This document shows, piece after piece, positions 1 to 9,600 of a stretch of DNA of 64,000 nucleotides. The stretch is from Bacteroidaceae bacterium (GTDB lineage: Bacteria > Bacteroidota > Bacteroidia > Bacteroidales > Bacteroidaceae). The stretch's first letter is position 1. Every line of letters starts with the position of its first letter. Location of the stretch: assembly GCA_017536765.1 (NCBI GenBank), contig JAFXGV010000025.1, positions 1 to 64,000 on the forward strand, in the 5' to 3' direction. Position numbers and translations under genes: made by a program. The notes beneath the pieces were generated by a model that did no database searches, had not been told where the DNA came from, and saw only the letters and a list, made by a program, of their open reading frames with translations.

Positions 1-140
1 AACGCAAATTTATTTGCAGTTTATCAACGAGTGCAGCCTATTTTCGCTGAAAGCAGTGCAGTGCTTTGACTTCGTCGAAGAACGTTTCACTCGCCGAGCA
101 ATCAGTGAGCAAGCTCACATTGCGCTCGTTTAATCCGTTC

Positions 141-195
141 TGTGGCTCCGCACTGCCCTCTTCAAGAGGAGGAGTTCACCCACGTGTTCGCCCGG
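141..195. repeat. Repeat debris at the window edge
   Basis: Bases 141-161 are identical to 15155-15175 in the repeat cluster upstream of ilvC, and the following AGAGGAGGAGTT belongs to the same hairpin family. Bases 182-193 (ACGTGTTCGCCC) match the right arm of the GGGCGAAC hairpin at 13763-13784. No credible gene is seen in 1-295; the short open frames there run through these repeats. Confidence 0.7.
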
Positions 196-204
196 TACAA
201 AACA

Positions 205-257
205 ATACAAAATATAACCATCATCGGCGCAGGGTTGCCTGCGCCGATGATGGTTAT
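205..257 (-). terminator. Intrinsic terminator after the GH89 gene
   Basis: A perfect 20-bp inverted repeat (214-233 with 238-257, loop GTTG) lies 39 nt past the GH89 stop codon. On the minus strand it is followed by a T-rich tail (ATTTTGTATTGTTTTG). The tail is interrupted, so termination strength is uncertain. Confidence 0.75.
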
Positions 258-260
258 TGG

Positions 261-283
261 ATTCCTCACACAAGGTTCGGAAT
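261..283. repeat. 23-bp fragment of the TGTCAT inverted-repeat element
   Basis: These 23 bases are identical to 13860-13882, the right half of the complete element at 13813-13886. The fragment lies between the GH89 stop codon (296) and its terminator hairpin, so it would be transcribed in the 3' untranslated region. Confidence 0.7.
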
Positions 284-295
284 AATACTCTTTTC

Positions 296-3200
296 TTACT
301 TTACAACCAACTTGCCGTTTACAATGTAAACACCCTTTTCGGGGGCAGCCTGCAACTTGCGGCCCTGGAGGTCGTAAATAGCATCATCCTCGGCAGCCTC
401 GGTTACAACCTCGTCAACAGCAGTGGTGCCGGGGAAGCGGAAGCTATATGTAGCAGCAGGGTTACCACTTGTCGGGAGCTCCATATAAGCCTTGTTGGCA
501 GCACACTTAATGTGAGTCTTATCTAAACCGGGGTAAAGATTTTTGTTTTCATCATACTCCTTGTAAATCCAATAGAAAGCCTCGTTTTCATCTATGGTGA
601 GCAACATATAATATTGATAATTCTGCTTACCCTCTACATAAGTCTCCTGCAATTTACCTACAAGAGCATTTGTCACAGCCACCTCCTCGGGGGCAGTTTT
701 GTTATCGTAGCTGAAAACATAATCACCAACCGATGCTGCCAATGCCTCCTCGCGATAAACAATAACGGGAGTATATGCAGGCACAACAGACAATGCATCG
801 CTCAACTCAATCACGGTTGCGCCGGTGCCGTCGGCAGGCATCTTGGCCACATAAGACTCAACGCCGGTGGGAACCTTTACAGCATAGGGCAAATAGAGCG
901 TTGCGAACTTATGTCCCTTGGTCATAGTCAATGTGTAGCTCACAGGCGATATGTCACTAACCTTCTCAAAGTAGAAATCGGTTGTAACCGTGGTGTTCAC
1001 ATTAGTCCCACCGCCGCTGTAGAAATCGAGGTCATCGCCATCCACTACAAAACTGCGGCCGACATTGTCCACAATCTTAAATGTTTCATCCACAGTACCG
1101 TCACTTAGTGTGAGTTCAACGCCATCCTCGGTGAGGGTTGCCTCGTGGCTCCAAATACCATCACCAAGCGCGCTCACGAACTTCCAAGTGTTTGCGATTT
1201 CGTTCTTCTGTGCCACGAACAAGGTTGTAGCATCGGTCCTTGTCTCAAACTCGGCCCACTTGATGCGGTTTCCTGCGCCGTTGGTGTAGAGCGTGCGCAA
1301 TGTGCCATCGGACAAACGGCCATATATGCGATACACAGCGCCATCAACAACCTCCATGGGAGCTACAGGCTCATTAATTGCATCTATCATAGCCTTCAAC
1401 TCGTCATAGGCCTGTTGCAATGCGGTTGTTGCAGCAGTGAGCTCTTCTACCGTTGCAGCATTTTCATAAACATCCATTGCGCTGAGCAATGCATCGTACT
1501 TTGCGGCAGCATATTCGGGTGTGAGTGCTGTGCCATCGTATTTATCCAACACATCGGCAGTGGTTGTTGCATCATACAAGTTGAATTCCGCCATATGGAA
1601 ATAGATGCGATTATCAGTTGTTGTAACCACAAAACGCAAATAAGGATAATCGGCAGTGGGAACCACAACATCGGACATCCACGAAGCACCGGCAGTTGTG
1701 GGTATGTCGTTCACTGTGGTTATGGGTGTCCAACTCGCTTTATCGGTACTACCAAGAACCTCTATTATCTCGGGGAAGTCGTTCTTGGCACCTGTACGCT
1801 GTACAACGCCAATCTTAAATTTCTTAAGTTCATTACCTGTGCCAAGTTCCACCTGCAAGAAGTCGTTGCTCGTCGATGGTGCCGACCAGTTTGAATGCAA
1901 ATATGTAGAGTTGTCTTTATCGAGCAAAGCAGCTACACCACCCTTGCCATCATTACCGACTGTATGGGGGTTGCTACACCATATATAATATGAGCCGCCC
2001 TCTGTTGTTGCTTGCATCTCAATCTCGGTTTCCGTTTTGTATGTACCCACCTGTGCTGTCAGAGGTTTCATCAAGTCGATGACAGCTGCAAGCGCTTCTT
2101 TTGCATCAAAGAAATCGGCAGTTACCACCTTAACGGTTACAGTGAATGCAGTACCATCGGATATCGCAATTTTAGCGGTATAGCTGTTGCCGTCGATGCC
2201 ACTATTCACAGCCACCGCAGCAAAATTGCTTGCATCGCTGAACGCATCGCAGGTAATGGTCACGGTTTTGGTGCCGCCGCTTGTGAGGTCGCCAAAATAT
2301 TTGTTCATATCAACTGTAGAGCCCACGGGTACGGGAATAACAGCTGCGGTGAAGTCGTTATTTGTTTCGGTGAGGTAACGATATGCATAGTATGCTCCAT
2401 TATCGGCCTTTATGGGAATAATATACTTGCCAAGTACCTCGGTGGCTACCTCCACGGTACTGCCCTCGGGATTGCGGCTGTAGCTGTAGCCTGTTGCATC
2501 CTCGGCAAGCGCCATGTTGCTCTTTGATGCATCACCAACAGCGTGTGTTTTACCGTGTGCCCAGTTCCATTCAAAGAAGAAGTAGCTACTTGGGCCTGTA
2601 CAATTATTATTGAAATAGTACTGCCAACGGGGCAGGTAGTAATCCTTCAGCAAGCCCTGCCAAGAACGGTAAGAATAATCCCTCAAACCACCGGAGCCAT
2701 TTTGATACTGGTCACCCCAGGTTGTAATAATAGTACGGGCGTTGTTATATTCGTACCAGTCGGGGGTGGCAGTTGTTGCACCGGTAACCTCGGCGGCAGC
2801 ATCGCGTGCCTCTTGTGTCCACTTACCCAAGCGGAAGTTGAGGTTGGTACCCTTGAACTCATCTACATCGGCAATGAGGGCAAGGAAAGCATCACGGCGG
2901 GTTTCGTACAATGCCGTATTTGAAGCATTCTTTGCCTCCTTTATTCCCAAGAGAAGGTCGTGCGCATAGTCGGCAAGCACACCGCCACCCATTTCCACAA
3001 TGTCGTAGTTGTAGTTGCTCTCATAAACCGAACCGGCAACGAGTGCCAGAGCATTTTTTTGACCGAGCAGTCTGTATGTTGCATCTATGAGCATCTGGCG
3101 ACGCGCCTTGGTGTATGTGCTTTGAGCAGGAGATTTTCCTTTTGATATTGTGCTACCCCAAGAACTTGCAGCATTGGCATCAAGGTTGGGGCGTGCAGCC

Positions 3201-6200
3201 CATACATCCTCCACAGGGCCCTGAATAGCATCGGCACCATAATTGAGAACGCCCTGGCGCAAGAGGCTCCAAGCCTCTTTTACCTCGGCATTATCTACAC
3301 CGTAACGAGCAATGGAGTAGTTATCAACCCACTCTGCCACATCGGGCTTGCTACCCATCCAGGGAAGCTGGAATATGAGGTCATACATCACAGGTGTCTG
3401 CTCTATGGCCTCGGGGGCGGCACCTACACCTTTGATAGTTGCATACTTGTTTTTATACGAGAAATAGTTGTCGGTTACATTCTGCAAACGGCCCATCAAG
3501 CCCGAGCGACCACCAAAGTTAGGAATAGCACAGAACACAGCATCCTGCGGCGCATAGCCACCATTTGTTCCAAAAGAATCAAAATAAGGTTTTCCGTCGG
3601 AGAAGAGGTCGAGCACCACAAGACGGCCTGCGGGTACGGCATTGAGAGAACGACGTTGGTGGGTATTATCAGACCACTGCCACTGCTGGATAACCCACTG
3701 CGAGCCGGGCTTTGCCTGCTCCATTGCCTGGTATATGGCAGCATAAGCTGCATCATAATCGTCATTTGTACCATTGGAAATGCTACCACCCTCGTGGAAG
3801 GGGTCTATCGAGTAATACTTACTCTCACCCATCACCTCCTTAAGACATTTATAGTAGTCGGCTGCAATCTCGGCAAAACGTGCGTTCGAGGGCAACACAA
3901 TTTTCGGGCGAGTAAATCCACACCAGGAACCGGCATTACACGTTACGCCTGTTTTGGTTTGGAAATTGCTCGGCACCATACCACTAAAGCCCGGCAACAC
4001 AGGCTGCATACCAAGCTGGCGCTGGCGGGTGACAATGTCGGTGGCAAGTTGCTGCTGGCGTGTGTACCAAGCATCGTCTTGCACACCACCCCAGCCGTCG
4101 GCTGCGGTACCACCCCAGCCTTCGAGGTTGTTCATACCCCACCAAGCTGTAAATGCAGGGCCGGGAACAAAGGCTTTTGCCTCCTCGTCGGTGTAGTTAT
4201 ATTTGCGGACATCGTTCTCCTCCAATGTAAGGAACTTGCGCCATACCTCTTCCAAACCAATAATCTGCAAAGGCATATTTATACCGTGCAGGGCCATCCA
4301 GTCGATTTCCTGTTGCCAGCGTTTCCAGGTCCAGGTAGTCATTGAATAACCAAATGTACAGTAGTTAAGGTAGTAGCGATAAATAGCATCGCTGGTGTGT
4401 GTCTCCTCGCTTGTGGGCACGGGGATGTTCGAGAGGTCGGCATACGCGCTACCATCGGCAGTCTTTTCGTTGAGCGAGTTCCAAGCAATGTTAATGTGTG
4501 CGATGTTCTGCAAGTACCAACCGATACCTGTGGTGATGGCGCTGATGGTTGTACCTTTGATAAGTACTTTGTTATCTTCGCGGCCTATTACAAATGTCTC
4601 TTGGTCGTAGTTGAGAGAAGGCTCCAGCACAAACTTGAATTTGCCGGCAGCATCATCACCACCAATACGCTTGATGAGTGCAACCACGGCTGCGGGGTTC
4701 TCCACAGTTACAAGTTCTGTAAATGTTATTGTAACGAGTTTGTTTGTGTGGTCGGCAGTTATATCATAAGTATAGTTATCGGGGCAATTGGTGATAGAGA
4801 GTACCTGAGTATCTATCTCCAAGCCGATGATATACCCGTCTGTCACCTCGTTGCTATCGTATGTAATTTTAACACCGGTGGGAACATCCACAAGCGAGAA
4901 GGTATATTTTTTCACGTAAACGAGGGTAAGTGTATTGGCCTCTTTATCTACAACAAACATTGTTTCATAGCCTGCGATTTCATCTACATCGAACGAGGCT
5001 TCGTCGTAATCAGCAGTAATCTTATCGCCATCGGCAATATCATTACCTTTGTATGTGATAGAAACCTTCTGCGGGGCATCAATCTTGAATGTATAGTCCG
5101 ATTTCTCGTACGATGTCACTATCTCAAATGCCTTTGCATTCATTGTGGTGTTTTCGGTTACGAATGAGAAGGAGAATGCACCGCCAAGGTCTATTTCTGC
5201 AGGCAACAGAATCTCGAACCAGTCATCGGTTGCCGATGATGAGCCCCAGGCTGCGTTGCTGTATGTGCCATCAGTCCCATCTATCATTCCGCTAAAATCG
5301 GAAATGTTGTTACCGGTAATATTGTTGGCTGTTAATGTAACAGCGTCGCCATTGGCATTGTAAAGTACAAATGAGTCGAAGCTCAAACGTTTAGCTCCAT
5401 TTTGATAGAATACAGCGCTCTCGGTGAGTGTAAAACGTAACTTGTTACAAGCACCGGCGTATGCAATTAAGCCCGATGTAAAACGATATTTACTATTAAC
5501 GATTGTAGCCTCGGTGGACACATTGTATGTACCGGTGAAATACCATTTATTGCAACTTGTCGAAGCTGCATTGGAATAAATAGCGGTAGGGGGATCTGAA
5601 GTAGTTCTATCGGTATGTCCAAGAGATAAGGTTGAATTTGCGGCCCTTGATATTGTAGCATAGCCATCTGTGTCGTGGGCTGATATGAGCCAAGCATAGG
5701 GTGTTGTAGAAGCAGTTGCGCCCCATCCGTTAGACGACACTGACACGTATGTAGCAGGATCGGAGTCCTTCAATTTGATATAATAACCATTACCATCGGC
5801 AGGTTCCATAATAAATTCCGTAGCATTGTCTTGGAAAGAGAACTCGGTATCACCGGCAACCGATGTGCTGCTCAAGAATGTGCCTGTAACGGTCTTCAGG
5901 GTATATGAGCCCACGATATACTTATACTCCTCAACTTCGAACTTGAGACCGGTACCTCTGTCGCAATATAAACAAACACCTGCAGTGGTATTATCTGCGC
6001 CTATGAATTTGCCGTCGGCACGGGCTATGGTAAATTTACCGGTTTCGGGTTCAGCGATAGTCCACTCGTAGGCATTTTCACCAAGACGAACAATCCAATG
6101 TCTATTATTACCAGTTTGTTGCATAACGTATTCACCGTTAGCATTCTTCATTGTCCACTTTGATGCATCGGTTGTTCCTGCTGCAAAGTAGATAACGCAA

Positions 6201-6394
6201 GGATTCGCACTGAGACTCAAGTTGTCATCATAATAACTATTTCCATCATTGACACCCGTCTGAATATCGAGGTACAAGCCACTGGTTGTCTCCTTTAGAG
6301 CATACATCTTGCCCTCCTCGGGGGCAAATTGTGCCCACACTGTTGCAGCGCTGAAGAGCGCTAACAACAGGGTTAAATAAAAATGCTTTTTCAT
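296..6394 (-). CDS. Secreted alpha-N-acetylglucosaminidase (GH89), multidomain
   Basis: A 2032-residue enzyme predicted to release terminal alpha-linked N-acetylglucosamine from glycans such as mucin O-glycans or heparan-type chains. It starts with a signal peptide (MKKHFYLTLLLALFSAATVWA). The GH89 barrel starts near residue 670 with YRYYLNYCTFGYSMTTWTW and WMALHGINMPLQ. The probable catalytic glutamates are in DPFHEGG (about residue 863) and in APEAIEQ (about 993); both contexts match GH89/NAGLU enzymes. Further on are an F5/8C (discoidin) carbohydrate-binding domain (about 1460-1610), a FIVAR-like helical module (about 1611-1670) and the C-terminal motif YDLQGRKL...GVYIVNGKLVVK. I chose the ATG at 6394 because a clean signal peptide follows; an in-frame codon 14 residues earlier overlaps the small upstream ORF. 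It lies 17 nt behind that ORF and probably shares its transcript. The exact linkage and glycan are inferred. Confidence 0.92.
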   Translation of the reverse strand: MKKHFYLTLLLALFSAATVWAQFAPEEGKMYALKETTSGLYLDIQTGVNDGNSYYDDNLSLSANPCVIYFAAGTTDASKWTMKNANGEYVMQQTGNNRHWIVRLGENAYEWTIAEPETGKFTIARADGKFIGADNTTAGVCLYCDRGTGLKFEVEEYKYIVGSYTLKTVTGTFLSSTSVAGDTEFSFQDNATEFIMEPADGNGYYIKLKDSDPATYVSVSSNGWGATASTTPYAWLISAHDTDGYATISRAANSTLSLGHTDRTTSDPPTAIYSNAASTSCNKWYFTGTYNVSTEATIVNSKYRFTSGLIAYAGACNKLRFTLTESAVFYQNGAKRLSFDSFVLYNANGDAVTLTANNITGNNISDFSGMIDGTDGTYSNAAWGSSSATDDWFEILLPAEIDLGGAFSFSFVTENTTMNAKAFEIVTSYEKSDYTFKIDAPQKVSITYKGNDIADGDKITADYDEASFDVDEIAGYETMFVVDKEANTLTLVYVKKYTFSLVDVPTGVKITYDSNEVTDGYIIGLEIDTQVLSITNCPDNYTYDITADHTNKLVTITFTELVTVENPAAVVALIKRIGGDDAAGKFKFVLEPSLNYDQETFVIGREDNKVLIKGTTISAITTGIGWYLQNIAHINIAWNSLNEKTADGSAYADLSNIPVPTSEETHTSDAIYRYYLNYCTFGYSMTTWTWKRWQQEIDWMALHGINMPLQIIGLEEVWRKFLTLEENDVRKYNYTDEEAKAFVPGPAFTAWWGMNNLEGWGGTAADGWGGVQDDAWYTRQQQLATDIVTRQRQLGMQPVLPGFSGMVPSNFQTKTGVTCNAGSWCGFTRPKIVLPSNARFAEIAADYYKCLKEVMGESKYYSIDPFHEGGSISNGTNDDYDAAYAAIYQAMEQAKPGSQWVIQQWQWSDNTHQRRSLNAVPAGRLVVLDLFSDGKPYFDSFGTNGGYAPQDAVFCAIPNFGGRSGLMGRLQNVTDNYFSYKNKYATIKGVGAAPEAIEQTPVMYDLIFQLPWMGSKPDVAEWVDNYSIARYGVDNAEVKEAWSLLRQGVLNYGADAIQGPVEDVWAARPNLDANAASSWGSTISKGKSPAQSTYTKARRQMLIDATYRLLGQKNALALVAGSVYESNYNYDIVEMGGGVLADYAHDLLLGIKEAKNASNTALYETRRDAFLALIADVDEFKGTNLNFRLGKWTQEARDAAAEVTGATTATPDWYEYNNARTIITTWGDQYQNGSGGLRDYSYRSWQGLLKDYYLPRWQYYFNNNCTGPSSYFFFEWNWAHGKTHAVGDASKSNMALAEDATGYSYSRNPEGSTVEVATEVLGKYIIPIKADNGAYYAYRYLTETNNDFTAAVIPVPVGSTVDMNKYFGDLTSGGTKTVTITCDAFSDASNFAAVAVNSGIDGNSYTAKIAISDGTAFTVTVKVVTADFFDAKEALAAVIDLMKPLTAQVGTYKTETEIEMQATTEGGSYYIWCSNPHTVGNDGKGGVAALLDKDNSTYLHSNWSAPSTSNDFLQVELGTGNELKKFKIGVVQRTGAKNDFPEIIEVLGSTDKASWTPITTVNDIPTTAGASWMSDVVVPTADYPYLRFVVTTTDNRIYFHMAEFNLYDATTTADVLDKYDGTALTPEYAAAKYDALLSAMDVYENAATVEELTAATTALQQAYDELKAMIDAINEPVAPMEVVDGAVYRIYGRLSDGTLRTLYTNGAGNRIKWAEFETRTDATTLFVAQKNEIANTWKFVSALGDGIWSHEATLTEDGVELTLSDGTVDETFKIVDNVGRSFVVDGDDLDFYSGGGTNVNTTVTTDFYFEKVSDISPVSYTLTMTKGHKFATLYLPYAVKVPTGVESYVAKMPADGTGATVIELSDALSVVPAYTPVIVYREEALAASVGDYVFSYDNKTAPEEVAVTNALVGKLQETYVEGKQNYQYYMLLTIDENEAFYWIYKEYDENKNLYPGLDKTHIKCAANKAYMELPTSGNPAATYSFRFPGTTAVDEVVTEAAEDDAIYDLQGRKLQAAPEKGVYIVNGKLVVK

Positions 6395-6411
6395 ATATGA
6401 TTCAGTTATTA

Positions 6412-6588
6412 TTATTCGTTCCAAATGTTTTCCCAAGAGCCGCCTATAGTTTCGTCGGCAGTGTTTGTTGTAGAGCTCACACGGTCGAGGTTCAACAGCC
6501 CGTTTGTGGGCAATGAAGCAGTCACCATTACCGGTGGCAACTCTATCTCTACATAATTTATTGCGGGGGCATTATATAGCTTCTTCAT
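6412..6588 (-). CDS. Small 58-residue protein between two giant secreted proteins
   Basis: A complete ATG-to-TAA frame with the N-terminus MKKLYNAPAINYVEIELPPV and the C-terminus GGSWENIWNE. The pattern M-K-K-x-Y-x-x-P followed by an acidic/hydrophobic stretch resembles very short uncharacterised ORFs that are frequent beside secreted proteins in Bacteroidales. It has no signal peptide, cysteines or recognisable domain. It starts 55 nt after the stop of the upstream 2040-residue gene and ends 17 nt before the GH89 start, so it sits inside an apparent three-gene transcript and may be translationally coupled to GH89. The function is unknown. That it is a gene at all rests on its position, its uninterrupted frame and the family-like N-terminus. 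Confidence 0.6.
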   Translation of the reverse strand: MKKLYNAPAINYVEIELPPVMVTASLPTNGLLNLDRVSSTTNTADETIGGSWENIWNE

Positions 6589-6643
6589 AATTCAAAATCT
6601 TAAAATATATTATATAATCGCTATTTTTTTGCAAAGCAGTGTA

Positions 6644-9600
6644 TTATTTAACAAATACCTTTTTACCGTCTATGATGTAATAGCCCGGGGCTGTTATGGC
6701 ATCGAGCTTGCGACCTTGCAGGTCGAAGGTGCCTTTAGCACTGTCGCTTGCGGGAGCTGTTCTGTAACCGGAGGGTATCTCATCGATGCCGGTGAACGAA
6801 CTTTCGTTGAAGCGCAACGCAAACGCTGTGGGAACAGCAGCAGTGTTGGTGGAGGCATTGTAGGGCACCTTGCTATGTCCCACTATGAGGAATGCTCTAT
6901 TAGGGTTCACATTTATGTGACCGCCGTCGTCACTGTTCTCCTCATAGGTGTACCAGCTGCCGTCGTCGTCCACATAATAGTTCTCATATACCCAGTAGAG
7001 ATATTGGTTCTGCGGAGCATTGTTTACATACATATATGCGTAGCAATCTTCCTGGCCATCAAGAGCGCCGCCGGCCTCTTTGTAACCCTCGACATATACA
7101 GGTTTTTTATAGAGCGAGCCGTCGATAATGAGACCATCGCTACCTGTAGATTTGTTAGCGGCATCGGGTACCTCGCTACCACTGTAGTAGAACTTATATG
7201 TAGCCGCGGCATCGCCATTATCGGCTATCTTAAGGATAGCGGGTGTTTCGGCGGGCAACAAGGTGCTGTACGACTCAAATGTAATGTGATAGTCCATAAG
7301 GTCGTTGGTGGCTGTGGGATAGAAAGCGTTAATACCTGTGGGTATTGCAGCTGTGTATCCAAGCATCAACGAGCCAAGGCCCGAACTGTTGGTCTTTGTG
7401 GCGTGGTAGATTTTTGTCTTGTCGGCATCGGGTATCTCATCTATGTACCAGGTGTCGCCCTCGGCCGAAAGGATTACATTGGAGAGGCCGAAGAAGCAAC
7501 CTACGTTATCGGGGTCCGCTGTAATCGTAATCTTAACAGTGAGTGTGTTGTTGATAACAGGGATAGCAGCATCGCCTTCTCTAACAACATTCCACACCTT
7601 GTGTGTTTTATTATCGGTTTTAGCATCTGTCACTTGAATATCGTCGAGTTTACCAAACAGAGTGAGGTCGTCAGCATCGGAACCGGCCTCAACCTTTACA
7701 GTCCACTGTCTATTATGTGTTTCACCGGAACCTTGATAACCATTTGTACCATTCAACGCGTGGATATCGAGAGCTACATTGTTGAACGATGTGAATGATG
7801 CGGGCAAGTCGGTGTAAGTGAATATAAGCACTATACCCTCTTTACCATAATCGATGGAACCCGTACTTGCATTCACAGCGGGACACAAGATAGAAGATGT
7901 AATACTGCCGGCAGTTGCTCTAAAATCATAGTTTGATGTAACAGACACATTGGCATCTACAACTTGGGCACCAGCACCCTTGTCCATTATTGAGCTCACC
8001 AGCACACTGGCATCGTCGAGCGGCTTAATCTCGACTGAGGCAGCGGTGGTACCTGTCCTGTTAAATTGGGTAGATACATATCCATAGTCCATAGGTGTGT
8101 CGGCACCGGTCATTGCCGAGTCGCCCACTGCAGTGTGGCGCAGGTAGTTTGTACCGTCGCTCAAGCGCACGATGCAGGCACCCAACTTCTCAATTTCAAC
8201 ATTCTCGCGAACATCGTCTTTGTCGTTCAGGCGTACAGTATCGGCAATAACGCCGGTGTTGCTCTGTGTGTGCAAGCTGATGAGTGAGAGGTTCTTGGCA
8301 AGGTCGTAGAAATTGTTACCGCTTTCGGTTGTACCATCGAAATACCACACGGCACGGCTGTCATATTCACCACCAAGCAAGAGGCTGTCCTGCTGGGTTA
8401 TACAGTTATATGCATTGGCCATAAGGTTATCGTTGCTGTTGCCATAAACGGGGCGTATGGTGTAGAACTTGCCAAGCTTGGGAGCTCTGAACTCCTCGGG
8501 CATAGGACCGTCGTAGGCACAGATTGCCGCATACATCTCATTGAAATAGTACTCGTCCATTTCGTCGGTGGGCAAGCCCTTGATGAACGATACGTTTCTC
8601 TTTATAAGGCGCTGCAATGCGGCAAGTTTCTCGTTGTAGATAACACAATCGTCGATGTTATACAATGCGAGCAGCTGGTCGGCGTGGTCATCGAAACGAG
8701 TAACCTTCACATACTGCCAGGTAGAATTATCTACATAACCGGCATCGCTGAAGACTGAATCGTTCTTGGCCGCAGCGTTTGTCCATCCAAGGTTGTTATC
8801 GTTGGCACTGTTTGCCACAATGGCAAGGCCCGGGTATTTGGTGTTGGAAGAGGGAAGCACATACCAGGTGTCCTTTTGAGCGGAAACAGGCTGTGTGGTG
8901 TCGTCTTCTTTCTCCCACCAGTAGGACCTTATCTTTTCAATGCCAAGGATATTGATACTGCAAGTACCGGAATCGAACATACTCCTTAACTCTGTTATGG
9001 TAGTGAGTGTAGGATTTTCAACTACAATTGATCTATCCTCACCTTCGGAATTATATACAGTGAACTTTGTTTCCACAGGTGAGTGTGTAATAACAATCTT
9101 TATCTTGCTGTGATTCTCCATAGTATGTGTAAATCTGTATTTATCGTTATTACCATTGTTCATTTTTACCACTATGGAAGCATCGGCCTTCATATATACC
9201 TGGAAGTGGTTTGTGTATTCGTTGGCACCGGGGTTTTCGAACGAGGTAAGCAAACAGGAGCCGTAAGTGTTATACGAGTGGAATCCATTGGAGAAATCGT
9301 ACTCGCACTCTATTCTCCAAGTACTGTCGTTCTGAAGCGCAAAGCCATTTGCAATAATCTTACCTTCGGCCTTGCCGTTACCCGGGTCGATATCCTTTCC
9401 GCTAAACACGGTGACATCCTTGCTCACCAAGGTGTAACCCTTACTTGCTGTAAAGTTGTGTATATCAACCTCGAGGAACTCGTCAAATGTGAGGGCGTTA
9501 TCGGTGAGAGTCTGGTTATAGGAGTTGTCATCCAACCCGCCATCTGTAATTGTACCATCGCTGTTTCTGGTACCCTCGAAGTAGAACAGATGTGGCAAGT

